From positions 32,097 through 96,096 of the forward strand of contig NZ_KZ454943.1 in assembly GCF_002797395.1 (NCBI RefSeq): a stretch of 64,000 nucleotides of DNA, read 5' to 3'. Origin of the DNA: Bacillus solitudinis (GTDB lineage: Bacteria; Bacillota; Bacilli; Bacillales; Bacillaceae_D). Of the stretch, positions 46,048 through 55,640 are shown piece after piece. Within the stretch, counting starts at the first letter, position 1. Each line of letters begins with the position of its first letter. The position numbers were made by a program, and so were the translations under genes. Below the pieces are notes generated by a model, which saw only the letters and a list, made by a program, of their open reading frames with translations, searched no databases and was not told the DNA's origin.

Positions 46048-47202
46048 CTATCTGTCTTCCAACATCCTATCTATTTCCTCAAACATTTTATCCCATTCTT
46101 CATTACTGATACGGTCTGTTTCATATTCATATTTAATGTTTTTAATTCTTGCATTAAATGTATCAGTAATTTCAACTTTCTTATCAGTGAAGAGAACTAT
46201 GTTCTTACCGGAATGAACAGAACTTTTAAAAGCTAATCCGTCATAACCCAGAGATTTAATATACATTGAGATATATTGTGTTGGCAAGTAATCTCTATAA
46301 TTATCACTTTGATTTGCAAGTTTAGATATTGTTCCGTTAATTACTTCTATAAGATTAATAATATTGTAGTATGTTAGCCGACCGTTATTAATAAAGTTTT
46401 CTTTTGTATTCTTTGCTATAAAAGAATACAGATTAAACCCTAGTGTAAAATCTATAACTTCAATATCCTCTGTAGTGTTTATTTCCGCAACAGTTAGTTT
46501 ATCATTATAAGTAGGTCTTATTTCTGCTAATGCAGTTTCAAGCTCTTCTGTTGTGTACAGCACGCTTATGTACCTAGGATTTAACCTTCCTTCCCTTGCA
46601 ATTTCGTTGGGCGGCATTGACATGTTCTCCTTAAGTATATCCTCGCCAATTCGGACACGATATAATCTATGATTTTCTTTTAGTTTAATCTTTAAAGTGG
46701 GAATAAGCTGCTCTAACATTTCAAATAACTCACTTTTATCCATAACGTTCTGAGGAAAAAATGAATTTTCTTTAGTTAGTACTTCCTTAAACTTCCCCCA
46801 TTCTTTAATTTCATTAGATAAGTTACGTCTTGTACGCGTGTCCCATATAAAAGCTTTTTTCCTAAATTGCTTATCCTTCGTCTCAAACAAATGTGGATGC
46901 TTAGAATTAAGTCCTTGGAATATTACTTCTACTAATTCCTTTCTATTAGGATGATTCTCGATTATCTGCCTATCGATTATTTGTTCAACTGTATGTTCTC
47001 CACTAGACCAATCTTCTTCACCTTTTGAAACATACATTGCATTTAATATCTCAAAAAAATACTCTTCTAAATCACAAACTTCTATTAGTTGTACATTATG
47101 AGAAGTACAGAAATAACAGTTCCCAATATCTACACTCGAATGCTCGTACAGTATGCTAAAAGCTGATTTAAAAGAACAACAGTTAATACACAACTTTTCC
47201 AT
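46048..47202 (-). CDS. RES-domain protein with zinc-finger and HEPN/RES N-terminal region
   Basis: 384 residues. The start carries two cysteine pairs (LCINCC and CYFC) that could bind zinc. A helical domain of about 170 residues like the HEPN/RES N-terminal region follows. The RES fold then shows R182-V-R184, EGRLNPRY, VLYTTEELETALAEIRP. RES toxins degrade NAD+ by phosphorolysis or hydrolysis and can arrest growth. No typical Xre antitoxin is adjacent; the repeat protein is the only companion. Confidence 0.8.
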   Translation of the reverse strand: MEKLCINCCSFKSAFSILYEHSSVDIGNCYFCTSHNVQLIEVCDLEEYFFEILNAMYVSKGEEDWSSGEHTVEQIIDRQIIENHPNRKELVEVIFQGLNSKHPHLFETKDKQFRKKAFIWDTRTRRNLSNEIKEWGKFKEVLTKENSFFPQNVMDKSELFEMLEQLIPTLKIKLKENHRLYRVRIGEDILKENMSMPPNEIAREGRLNPRYISVLYTTEELETALAEIRPTYNDKLTVAEINTTEDIEVIDFTLGFNLYSFIAKNTKENFINNGRLTYYNIINLIEVINGTISKLANQSDNYRDYLPTQYISMYIKSLGYDGLAFKSSVHSGKNIVLFTDKKVEITDTFNARIKNIKYEYETDRISNEEWDKMFEEIDRMLEDR

Positions 47203-47530
47203 TATAACTTTCCCCTTTTTCTAATGTAGACTGGTACCACCTTTAAATATTTGTCTCTATCCAGTCCCGTTGACACTTCTCATCGATTGACAATCTTTAT
47301 TAACCCTCAAAAAGTTACCCATAGCCTATATCGATGGGAAATTCCCTCTTCTGTGCTATGTATTCTTCTACTAAAAGCATGCCGCACCCCTACTTATACC
47401 TTATACTCTATATTATCAAGCTTACCTTTATCTAAGAGGCTTTTAACCATTATTAATAATAGATAGTACTTCATTGACCAGCTAACCTCTATCCTTTATA
47501 TTTGTATTACTACATAGTCGAGGTGGTATC
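47203..47530. other. intergenic region
   Basis: About 330 bases without a supportable gene. It holds the promoter of the RES gene. No notable structure was seen. Confidence 0.4.
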
Positions 47531-47890
47531 ATGCCTAGCTTTCAATATGGCAACACAACATTAGAATATTCACTTGAAGTAACATCAACAAAAAAGGACG
47601 TTTCCATTTTAGTTGAATGGCTAGACGGAATACGAGTAATCGTTCCAGAAGGGATTAAAGACGAACAATTGAATGCTATCCTCTATAGAAAAGCACCCTG
47701 GATATTAAACAAATGGAACGAATTTAAAGAGATCGTTTCTCTTCCTTCACCGAAAGAATATGTAAGTGGAGAGAAGTTCCCTTATCTGGGGCGTAACTAC
47801 CGTTTCAAAACACATAAACGTGAAGGTATAACGAAGTCCTCTCTTCTTTTTAGACAAGGTAAATTCATTGCAGAAGTACAACTTCTTTAA
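47531..47890 (+). pseudogene. N-terminal fragment of a YgjP/WLM-type metallopeptidase
   Basis: 119 residues. The pattern SILVEWLDGIRVIVPEGIKDEQLNAILYRKAPWILNKW, then YLGRNYRF, is the N-terminal half of YgjP/DUF45 proteins, often found beside type I restriction genes. The catalytic HExxH part is missing. The frame runs into an opposite-strand zinc-ribbon fragment, so it was truncated by a rearrangement near 47865-47885. Confidence 0.7.
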
Positions 47891-48093
47891 CGCTTTCTAT
47901 ATCAGGGTTATATCCACTTTCGACTGTTCCAAATAATTCTTTAAAGTAATACAATAATAACAGCTCATGAAAAGACGTATTCCATCTTCTTTTACAGGCG
48001 AAACAACCAGTATTCTGGATGGCTCTATTCTTGGCATATACCTTCCACTCATGCCCACACTTATGACACTTCCAGTTAATTTCAATATCAGAC
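47865..48093 (-). pseudogene. zinc-ribbon (DUF4379-like) fragment
   Basis: The minus strand reads INWKCHKCGHEWKVYAKNRA, then TGCFACKRR and FHELLLLYYFKELFG, ending at a TGA at 47865. W-x-C-x2-C-x-H-x-W followed by C-x2-C is the treble-clef or DUF4379 zinc-ribbon pattern. No start codon fits, so it is a piece of a larger gene. Confidence 0.65.
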
Positions 48094-48182
48094 CCTAAGT
48101 GGGGTCATGTTTATTTTTTGAAAAATCCCAGTCTTTTAGTAAATCCGGACGCTCGTTTGCTATACTATTCATAAAGTGGCTC

Positions 48183-49019
48183 CTATTGCGACAATAGAAC
48201 TTCTATAAGCTTAAGTCTTCTCCGCTGAACCGCATTTTGGGTAAAATAAGTTTTGAATTTAAGAAAGTTCAAGCGAATAAATGCTGGAATCCTAACATAA
48301 TATTTGTATTCTTTTAGTAAAGAGTTAATAAAACCTATCGTATCAGTAATATTAGAACATGCTAATTCAACCGACTTTGCATCTGAGTAATTCATATATT
48401 TTTTTTGAGGAAGATGTATAACAAGAATACCTTTATAAAAGATTGCTTTCTTCCCACTCAGCTCATCCACATACATTTGGTTGCACTTTAATAGGGTTTG
48501 CAACTCCATTTTTAAATCATGATGTATCATATAATTTTCATACTGTTCGGGGTTAAACGTAAAATGTGTTACCTTTGACTTTATAAAGGGAATGTTCAAT
48601 AACTTTGCCCACATTACACGATGATTTCCGTTCGTAACGAAGTATTTCCCTTCTTCCTGATAGAAATTTAACTTTACTGCATCGTTATGATCAGCAAAAT
48701 TGTCAGATGCAAAAATCGCACTAATTTGATCAATCCTCAACTGACTTAAGTTGTTATTTTCTTCAAATCTACTCATTCTGCTATTTTCCAAATCCCCTAC
48801 CTCATATGTAGCATGCTCCCACCACGTGCAATTACTGACACCCCTCATACCTAAAGCAACAATATCATTTACGGGGACTAGCAAGCTTTCTGTTTGTTCC
48901 ACATCGTAGTAATTACTATACTTATCAACTTCAAGTACCTCTTCTTTAAGAAATTGAATATAGCTAGATGAAATCCCGAAGTTCCTTAATTTTTCTTCTA
49001 AACAATCATTAATATTCAT
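48183..49019 (-). CDS. ParB-like-fold protein linked to a serine recombinase
   Basis: 278 residues. GKYFVTNGNHRVMWAKLLNIPFIKSKV resembles the G-x-HR-x-x-A-x-x-x-L-G-x-x-x-I-P core of ParB/sulfiredoxin-fold proteins. The rest has no recognised domain. GGAGGTG precedes the ATG. It starts 18 bases after the recombinase stop in one operon, so it may assist recombination, segregation or regulation, but this is inference. Confidence 0.55.
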   Translation of the reverse strand: MNINDCLEEKLRNFGISSSYIQFLKEEVLEVDKYSNYYDVEQTESLLVPVNDIVALGMRGVSNCTWWEHATYEVGDLENSRMSRFEENNNLSQLRIDQISAIFASDNFADHNDAVKLNFYQEEGKYFVTNGNHRVMWAKLLNIPFIKSKVTHFTFNPEQYENYMIHHDLKMELQTLLKCNQMYVDELSGKKAIFYKGILVIHLPQKKYMNYSDAKSVELACSNITDTIGFINSLLKEYKYYVRIPAFIRLNFLKFKTYFTQNAVQRRRLKLIEVLLSQ

Positions 49020-49037
49020 TTTTCACCTCCTTAGCAT

Positions 49038-49676
49038 TCAGTTAGTAGAATGATCGTGTCGAATTTCATACTCTTTCACAACCTTATAAAACGTATCTTT
49101 TTTTAATCCCAGTTCATTCATAAAGGAGACTGCTGTTATCTCTTTTGCCTTCCATTTCGAAAATTGTTTATCTAAAATTTCATGTTGAAACTTTGATAAT
49201 TTATCAAGGCTGATTCTAGGGCGCCCAAGGTGTTTTCCTTCACGCTTTGCATTTTCAATCCCTTCACGCTGCCTTCGCTTGATACGCTTTCTTTCCTGGT
49301 CTGCACCAAAAGCTAATAGAGATAGAAATTGATCCTCCAACATTTTGCCAAAATCACCCATCTCACGATACTTTCGACTATCAAATAAGGTTTCATTCTC
49401 AAGAATTACGATATCCGCTTTTAATTTCCTAGTGATAAGCTTCCAGTTCTCAATAATGCCATCATAATCTCTCCCAAGACGGTCTAAGGCTTCAAAATAA
49501 ACGATGTCACCTTCACGAATAATTTGCAGCATTGATTGGAATTGAGGGCGTTCAAATGTCACCCCAGTGATTTTGTCGACAAAGATAAATCGTTCCTCGA
49601 TTCCTATCTCCTTCATCTTCCATGTTTGACGGCCTTCATTCTGGGTCTCATCACTCACTCGCACGTAACCAATTTT
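49038..49676 (-). CDS. serine recombinase (resolvase/invertase family)
   Basis: 212 residues from the ATG at 49676, which has GGGGGA upstream; the longer frame to 49724 is not favoured. MKIGYVRVSDETQNEGRQ carries the catalytic serine (S9). YFEALDRLGRD matches the D-R-L-x-R motif. RRQREGIENAKREGKHLGRP is the E-helix end, and a C-terminal HTH follows (KEITAVSFMNELGLKKDTFYKVVKEY). Likely a Tn3-type resolvase. Res-like dyads lie upstream. Confidence 0.92.
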   Translation of the reverse strand, partial: KIGYVRVSDETQNEGRQTWKMKEIGIEERFIFVDKITGVTFERPQFQSMLQIIREGDIVYFEALDRLGRDYDGIIENWKLITRKLKADIVILENETLFDSRKYREMGDFGKMLEDQFLSLLAFGADQERKRIKRRQREGIENAKREGKHLGRPRISLDKLSKFQHEILDKQFSKWKAKEITAVSFMNELGLKKDTFYKVVKEYEIRHDHSTN

Positions 49677-49724
49677 CATGTCGTATTCCCCCAACCACCT
49701 AAAGTCAAATGGAATTATTTTCAT

Positions 49725-50387
49725 CTACTATTATACTTTATATCTATAAAGGTGTATACACTTAATAGATATCTATAAATTTTAATATAAACCTTTATAG
49801 ATGTACCTTTTCGTCTTTTTTTAAAGGTCGATAAAGTATACCTTTATCGACAATCGAAATATCCGCAGGTTTTTTTCTTTTTATTATTTAGATGGTTATA
49901 ATTTTATAAAATTAAAAAAGGACTTATTGTATCATCTGCATTGTAAAACCTATTTAAAGTTACGATATTTCACAGAGCAAGACAAAAAAGTGTCTCGAAC
50001 AACAAAGTTTTATTTATTCATAATCTTTATACTTTTTAACACAGATATCTTTTAATTTTTTCCAGATAACCCCTTTGTTCTGACCACTTCACATAGAAAA
50101 CCGCTATCCCTTATTACAGAATAGCGCCTGATTGTTGAAGAGTATTAATAATAGACACACTGATTAACCCAGGTTGCTAGAACTTCTTGAATTTTAACTG
50201 GGTATATTGAAAAAAAAACCAATTTTCCTTTTCTAACTAGGAAGTTCTGTAAAAAATGAAGTTAATTGTTGTACAGTATCGTTGTAATGCGCAACAAACG
50301 ACTTTGTTTTGTTAGAGTTTTTATAACTTAAGCGCTTAGCTCAAGTACAATTCATAACAATCAGTATTTTCATTAAGATTCATATTG
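49725..50387. other. long intergenic region with res-like dyads and one cassette-type repeat
   Basis: About 660 bases without a gene. Dyad symmetric elements at 49742-49851 probably form the recombinase site. A degenerate copy of the hairpin repeat found further right occurs at about 50091-50150. Confidence 0.5.
49742..49851. promoter_or_regulatory. res-like site of the serine recombinase
   Basis: Inverted repeats: ATCTATAAAGGT (49742-49753) with ACCTTTATAGAT (49791-49802); ACCTTT (49805-49810) with AAAGGT (49823-49828); GTCGATAAAG (49827-49836) with CTTTATCGAC (49842-49851). All share the half-site ATAAAGGT. Three dyads upstream of a resolvase gene match a res site with sub-sites I-III. Confidence 0.6.
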
Positions 50388-50828
50388 TTATGTAGCAGTC
50401 AGCGGATGACATTGTTTTATCTCTTGTATAGATAGGTTTAAACTATAATTTCCATGTTCGAGAAGTTTATTAAGAAAAAGATTTAGTTCTTCTTTGGATT
50501 TAATTTTTATTTTTAAAAGGTAACAACCTTCCCCAGATATTCGGTGAGCTTCCACTACCTCATTCCGCTCATTAATAAAACCAATAAACGAATCATGATT
50601 TGCTGTTTTCATATGCATAATGACAAACGCCGTATAAGGAAGTCCTAATTTCATTTCATTAATAATTAAGGAATAGGCTTTAATTACACCATTTTCCTCA
50701 AGTTTCTTAATACGATTCCCTACTGCTTGCCCAGTCATATGAATCTGTTCTCCTAAGTCCTTCCATTGAACACGTGAATTTTCGGATAGTAACCGAAGAA
50801 TCTGAAAATCGATATTATCAAGTTCCAT
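50388..50828 (-). CDS. Lrp/AsnC family transcriptional regulator
   Basis: 146 residues. N-terminal winged helix (LDNIDFQILRLLSENSRVQWKDLGEQIHMTGQAVGNRIKKLEENGVI) and C-terminal RAM domain (AHRISGEGCYLLKIK). It is divergent from an isochorismatase-like hydrolase gene with about 110 bases between, so it probably controls that gene. Confidence 0.9.
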   Translation of the reverse strand: MELDNIDFQILRLLSENSRVQWKDLGEQIHMTGQAVGNRIKKLEENGVIKAYSLIINEMKLGLPYTAFVIMHMKTANHDSFIGFINERNEVVEAHRISGEGCYLLKIKIKSKEELNLFLNKLLEHGNYSLNLSIQEIKQCHPLTAT

Positions 50829-50946
50829 AAAAAAATCCTTTCACTATGAAATTAATTGATATAGAAGTGTTTCATCAAAGTGTCGATTAAAATCAAGATA
50901 TTATTTATCATTATATTATATTAAATATTTTAATGAGGTGAAAAAA

Positions 50947-51492
50947 ATGAGCACTGCTTTAATTATTATTGATATTCAAAACGACTATTTTCCAAACGGA
51001 AAAATGGAATTGAGCAATCCAGTAAAAGCAGCTAATAATGCAGGTAAAATTCTTGAATGGTTTAGACAGAATAACAAAGATAATATTTTTCATGTTCAGC
51101 ATATTTCGAATGATGAAGGGATAGGCTTCTTTCTTCCAAATACTGAGGGAGTAAAAATAAATAAGGCTGTTTTACCAATAGAAGGAGAAAATATTATCAC
51201 AAAACATACACCTAACAGCTTCTTCAATACTGATTTAGAAAGCAAATTAAAAGAAAACGGAGTGACCAAACTAGTGATTGTAGGTATGATGACGCATATG
51301 TGTGTAGATGCCACAGTCAGAGCAGCTTTGGAGCTAGGTTTTGAATCTACACTTATAGAAGATGCTTGTACGACAACAGACTTAGCTTACCAAGGTAAGG
51401 AAGTGCCAGCAGAACAGGTTCATTATGCATTTATTAGCGCACTTAATGGAATATATGCCAATGTAATTTCGACCGAGGATTTCATTCAATAA
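50947..51492 (+). CDS. isochorismatase-family cysteine hydrolase
   Basis: About 181 residues. Catalytic triad: D in LIIIDIQNDYF, K in NIITKHTPNSFF and C in GMMTHMCVDATVRAALELG. The cis-peptide motif precedes the cysteine. Members act on nicotinamide or other amides. The ATG at 50947 follows GAGGTG and is preferred to the GTG at 50938 that lies within that site. The divergent Lrp regulator suggests induction by an amino-acid-like ligand. Confidence 0.9.
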   Translation: MSTALIIIDIQNDYFPNGKMELSNPVKAANNAGKILEWFRQNNKDNIFHVQHISNDEGIGFFLPNTEGVKINKAVLPIEGENIITKHTPNSFFNTDLESKLKENGVTKLVIVGMMTHMCVDATVRAALELGFESTLIEDACTTTDLAYQGKEVPAEQVHYAFISALNGIYANVISTEDFIQ

Positions 51493-51693
51493 GAAGCTAA
51501 CAAAAACTAAAAAAGCAACAAATTAATACGAAAGGGAGTTTGTTATGATAACAACCTTCCTTTTTTGCTGATGTTAAGCCAATAAATAAATAAATTCTCT
51601 ATTCAACTAAACTCTTTAACTTAAGTACATCTTTCATAAACTCGAATAAATTGAAGTTATTTGCTGCACAGTATGGGTCAAATCGACAGCAAC

Positions 51694-52129
51694 TTACTGA
51701 ATCAAATACTTTTTATGCTGCTCTCGCTTTCGCTCATGAGTAATCTTTGCATACCTTAGTGTCGTATCCGGTGAACTATGACCTAAGAGCTCTTGAATAG
51801 CAACTAATTCTGCACCATTATTTAATGTTAAAGTAGCAAAAGTGTGTCTTAAAACATGTGGACTTACTTTTTCTTGTAAACCTGCTTTTTGAGCGATTAT
51901 ACCTATTTCTCTTTGTATCCCTCGTTTAGATAATCTTCTATAAGGTTTTCTCTCTGTAATCATCAAGGTCAGGATGTACCTCACCTAACTCAACTCTTTG
52001 AAAATAATACTCTGATAGAACAGTAGATAATTTATTCTTTGTACTTTCCACTTCAATATTAGGATACAAATCTTTTAAAGCAGTTACTAAATCTGATAAT
52101 ACTTGCTCAACTAGATTCATAATAATCAA
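51694..52129 (-). pseudogene. tyrosine recombinase with internal deletion
   Basis: Two overlapping pieces in different frames. The N-terminal piece (MIIMNLVEQVLSDLVTALKD) runs to about 51950. The C-terminal piece has [36 protein letters not shown] and a short tail. The catalytic Arg I region and most of the core-binding domain are lost, so it cannot be active. It resembles XerC/D-type recombinases. Confidence 0.75.
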
Positions 52130-52227
52130 CTCTCCTTAGTTCTTATTAGTAACTAAGGATTACCTATACAAACAGCAAAAATACCAACTGAGTGAGTATG
52201 GACCGCTTTTTTGATCTTTTGAATAAG

Positions 52228-52262
52228 AAAGAGACGATTACTTTTGGGGTAATCGTCTCATA
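52228..52262. terminator. terminator-like hairpin
   Basis: Perfect 11-base arms GAGACGATTAC and GTAATCGTCTC. The rest of 52130-52512 shows no gene. Confidence 0.65.
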
Positions 52263-52512
52263 ATGGTTGTGTATAGCTAGTATATTTGTACTACGCAGTA
52301 ATAGGTTCTAAAAATTTTTAGGTTTCTTGTAAGCACTTCTTTAAGTGTACTCCTTCACATTTACGTGGATGTATGATGTATCATAACCATTTTTGCACTG
52401 ACTTTAATTTCAACTTGGACACTAAATAAATCCACACTAGTCCTCCTAATGGGTTTCTTTGAACAGTTCCATTAAAAACCCCTAACTTTTTAACACACAT
52501 CGGCCATTGTAA

Positions 52513-53097
52513 TTATCTATTTAACAGATCTTCCATAGTAGCTATGTACCTTTCATAATCATCCCAACCTAATATATCCAGTATCTCTATACTCATGTTC
52601 TTACCAGAGGCATTCTGCAGTGCAAATTTACTATCTAACTGTGCTAATGCTTCAAAGCAACTTTTAGTTACATTTTTATAGCTCCCTTCTTCATAATGCA
52701 TAGATTGATTTCTTCCTGCAAAAATAATCGTAGCAACAGATATGTCTTCTATCTTTGGCTCTTGAGGGAAGTTAATAGTTTGACCGAATACAATAGAGAG
52801 TCCTTGTTTAGCTAATTGCAATATAGAACCTGCGAGTATTCTCCGAGTAACATCATAGATTTCCGCTTCTTTTTTGTACTTTTCAGATAGTTCCTTAGCG
52901 TTGTTCATCTCTTTAGTTATTCGTTCACGTTCGCTATCAATCACCCCATCACTACCCAGGCTTTTTTTGTAATGATTATATATATTTCCCCACTGACCTT
53001 CGTGAAGTGCATAGTCTCCCCACTGTCCTTTTGCAACTTCATAAGCAGAAAACAACTCAATTGTGGCGTTTTCCGTACTTTCTAAGTAGTAATGCAT
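52513..53097 (-). CDS. possible HEPN-type RNase
   Basis: 194 residues, almost all helical. IIFAGRNQSMHYEEG contains R-N-x3-H (R-x4-H), the HEPN ribonuclease motif, placed in the C-terminal third as is usual. GGAGG lies about 10 bases before the ATG. It follows a frameshifted small gene by 43 bases in the same direction, a layout like toxin-partner pairs. Family membership is not proven. Confidence 0.55.
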   Translation of the reverse strand: MHYYLESTENATIELFSAYEVAKGQWGDYALHEGQWGNIYNHYKKSLGSDGVIDSERERITKEMNNAKELSEKYKKEAEIYDVTRRILAGSILQLAKQGLSIVFGQTINFPQEPKIEDISVATIIFAGRNQSMHYEEGSYKNVTKSCFEALAQLDSKFALQNASGKNMSIEILDILGWDDYERYIATMEDLLNR

Positions 53098-53140
53098 TAA
53101 TACATAACCTCCATCTTAAATCTGTACTCAATTTTTATGA

Positions 53141-53493
53141 TTAGTGCTGATTTTTGGCAGACTTCAAATAATTATCGACAATTTCTTGTATAGCATGGTC
53201 AATATTCTGTGACAATTGTTCCGCTGGTAGGCATGAGGAAAGTTCCCTCAATATTCTTCCGATATCATGAAGTCTTGTGCCATCCGAAGAAAAAACCCCT
53301 TCTCCCATATGAGCTTGGATTTCCAATCCATTTGCAAGCTTAACATTCCAATCATAATCTAAAAGCCGCTTTGGAAAAGGTTCAATAGCACATAGCGTTA
53401 GCACAAATTTTAAATTTCCTTCCCCGTATGTTTTCCCTTTAAAAAAAATGTGTCTTCCAGCTCATCAAAGGCTGGATTTCTGAATAATGCCAT
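53141..53493 (-). pseudogene. hypothetical protein with one frameshift, upstream of the HEPN-like gene
   Basis: From an ATG at 53493 with AGGAGGAAT upstream the frame reads MALFRNPAFDELEDTFFLKG and KHTGK, then stops. A one-base shift near 53410 restores FVLTLCAIEPFPKRLLDYDW through to SAKNQH, giving about 117 residues. The excellent ribosome site belongs to the first part, so this was one gene. No family is recognised. A sequencing error is possible. Confidence 0.6.
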
Positions 53494-53695
53494 GGTTATT
53501 CCTCCTCTTGTTTTTTAGTTTCAACGAAACGACCATTTCCTTATTCTGCCACAAGGAGTCTTCAATCGGGAGAAAAGCCCTTCCAGTAAAATTAAAAAAG
53601 TAACCAATTAAAGGATTAGTTTAAATACATGTCATTCCCGTATCTGCTCGTAAATAATAGTCTACCTTTTTCATTTAAACTGCCACTTAGTATAA

Positions 53696-53755
53696 TAACT
53701 TCACAAAAAAGGCATTAATCCTTCTTGGATTAACGCCCTTGTTTACCACAAGACA
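53696..53755 (-). repeat. cassette-type hairpin repeat, degenerate copy
   Basis: Contains AACTTCACAAAAAA, the hairpin GCATTAATCC/GGATTAACGC and CCCTTGTTTACC, in the same order as the copies at 56-63 kb. Otherwise 53494-53894 holds no gene. Confidence 0.5.
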
Positions 53756-53894
53756 CACTTAATGGATATACTCTTTGAGTGATATTGAAAAATCATTTAC
53801 TTAAAAAGATATTACTAACGTAAGTATAACTACTATGTTTAATAAGGCTTATTCAAGATCATTCATTTCCAAAATAATATTTTCATGTGATGAC

Positions 53895-54236
53895 TCAATA
53901 ATTTAGGCCTTCTATTCCTTGTTCATTAAATGTTTTCATCCAGCGGTGAATTAATGAAGGATTGTTCAATCTAAATTGATCAGCAGTTTCCTGATAAGAA
54001 GCACCTGTGTGTAGCATAAATTGTATCTTATCGAATTTAAATTGAATAGAATAAGCTTCCTTCACTTTTCTTTGCTTTAATCCTTCCATCCCTTGGGTTT
54101 TATAGGCTCTTACCCAATCTTGTAATAGTGTTTGAGAGGGTATATTGTATTTCTTCGCCAATAATTTATATCCAAGATTTCCATGTAAATACTCAGTAAC
54201 AAGCTTTATTTTAAATTCCTCACTATATTTGGCCAT
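53895..54236 (-). pseudogene. IS150-type transposase OrfA, truncated
   Basis: 113 residues with two helix-turn-helix units: YSEEFKIKLVTEYLHGNLGYKLLAKKYNIPSQTLLQDWVRAYKTQG and a second ending LIHRWMKTFNEQGIEGL. OrfA of this group is usually longer and is followed by a DDE OrfB, which is absent. Confidence 0.8.
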
Positions 54237-54292
54237 AAAAACACCCCAAAAAGTTAGTTTTCTGCTCTAACTTTTTGGGGTCGGTACCTTTC
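53895..54292 (-). mobile_element. left part of an IS150-type (IS3 family) element
   Basis: The end near 54290 (GGTACCGACCCCAAAAAGTT on the minus strand) and the adjacent perfect hairpin CCCCAAAAAGTTAG/CTAACTTTTTGGGG (54245-54283) are typical of IS150-like left ends. Only OrfA follows, with no OrfB or right end. Confidence 0.65.
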
Positions 54293-54317
54293 CTTCAACA
54301 AAATTACTCTTTATTTA

Positions 54318-55064
54318 TTAAGGTTTTACAGCTTTAAGGTAAATATTTAAACTATCACGAACGCAGCCAGTGATTAATTCAATAAAAGGGCTGTAGATTT
54401 GTTTTACACTTGCCAACTCAAGCGTTTCATAATATTTTAAACGTTGTTCATGTTCAGCTTTGACAATAGCAGGGGAATAACCATTTTCCATTAGTATTAA
54501 ATTCATTAAGAGTCTGGCCGTTCTGCCATTTCCATCTGAAAACGGATGAATATAAACAAATTTAAAATGAAAAAGTGCTGCCAGTTCCACAGGGTGTAAG
54601 TCACCCTTATTATCCTCATACCATGATAGTAAATTAGACATTTCCTGAGGTACCTGAAGAAAATTCGGTGGCTCATGCACACTACCAGAGATTCTAACGT
54701 TTATATTGTGATAATTACCTGCATTTTCATTATCTATATTTTTTAATACCAAATAGTGAAGATTTTTCAGCGTTCTTTCATCGAGTTTTTTATCTTTTAA
54801 GACATGCTCTTCAATATAATCAATTGCTTCCGAATGATTAATTACTTCAAAATGTTCCTTTAAACGCTTTCCACCTATTGTAAGTCCATCTTCTAAGACA
54901 ACTTTAGTTTCAATCAATGATAATGTATTACCTTCGATAGCATTGGAATTATATGTCCACTCAACACGAAGAACCTCATTTAAATTTTTAACTGCAGCAG
55001 AAGGAAGAGGTCTGAGTTGGTCGAGTTCATTTTTTAGTTCGGTAACTTCCGTAAAATCATTCAT
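54318..55064 (-). CDS. Fic-domain protein (AMP transferase family)
   Basis: 248 residues. The catalytic loop HPFSDGNGRTAR is at 173-184 with all key residues (H, F, D, GNGR). The inhibitory motif S-x-x-x-E-G occurs at residues 40-45 (SNAIEG), which makes this a self-inhibited class II Fic protein. It would transfer AMP or another nucleotide moiety to a protein target in the cytosol. GAGGTG precedes the ATG. It may be a single-gene toxin-like module in the accessory region. Confidence 0.9.
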   Translation of the reverse strand: MNDFTEVTELKNELDQLRPLPSAAVKNLNEVLRVEWTYNSNAIEGNTLSLIETKVVLEDGLTIGGKRLKEHFEVINHSEAIDYIEEHVLKDKKLDERTLKNLHYLVLKNIDNENAGNYHNINVRISGSVHEPPNFLQVPQEMSNLLSWYEDNKGDLHPVELAALFHFKFVYIHPFSDGNGRTARLLMNLILMENGYSPAIVKAEHEQRLKYYETLELASVKQIYSPFIELITGCVRDSLNIYLKAVKP

Positions 55065-55362
55065 AGAAACACCTCAACACTTATTTTAAACAGCAAACTG
55101 AATATAAAATAAGTGTATAATACTTTGAAGGAAAAGACTAATTTTATACAGTAAAGCTGATAAAAGTTATAAATATATATTGTACTATTTAATTCTTCGT
55201 TAAACTGTTATTTAACGCGAAATGGTTGATTGTTTCCTCTCTTAAAATATTAATTTTAATGATCCGCTTCATTTTTATTTGAACAAGTTTGAATTTCCTT
55301 ATTTGGATTAAAGTTATCGGATGAAGAGAAGAAAACACATTACGCTAATCAAGAATTGTTTT

Positions 55363-55588
55363 GTACAGTGGGGACTTTTATATGAGTATCTTTGTACCAA
55401 TTCTCCGCACTAAAATGATGTGGTCCATCACACTCCACCACAACTTTACAAAATTATCCATATACAACGAAATCTAAAGTATAATGTTTATTCTCACCCT
55501 TTACATATACCTGCTCAGCAAAGAATAGACTGTTACTCAATAAAGCTTCCCTCATTATTATCTCTAATTCGGTTGCCACATTCTGCAT
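55363..55588 (-). pseudogene. DUF559/Vsr-like endonuclease domain fragment
   Basis: Reads MQNVATELEIIMREALLSNS, VYVKGENKHYTLDFVVYG, a stop codon, then FCKVVVECDGPHHFSAENWYKDT. The Y-x-x-D-F and V-E-C-D-G-x-x-H pattern is the DUF559 nuclease core. The internal stop and lost end make it a pseudogene. The flanks 55065-55362 hold no gene. Confidence 0.65.
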
Positions 55589-55640
55589 GTCTTTAATCCT
55601 CCAGCAAATTTAGAATGGCTTGTGTAACTGCCCGGTCCAT

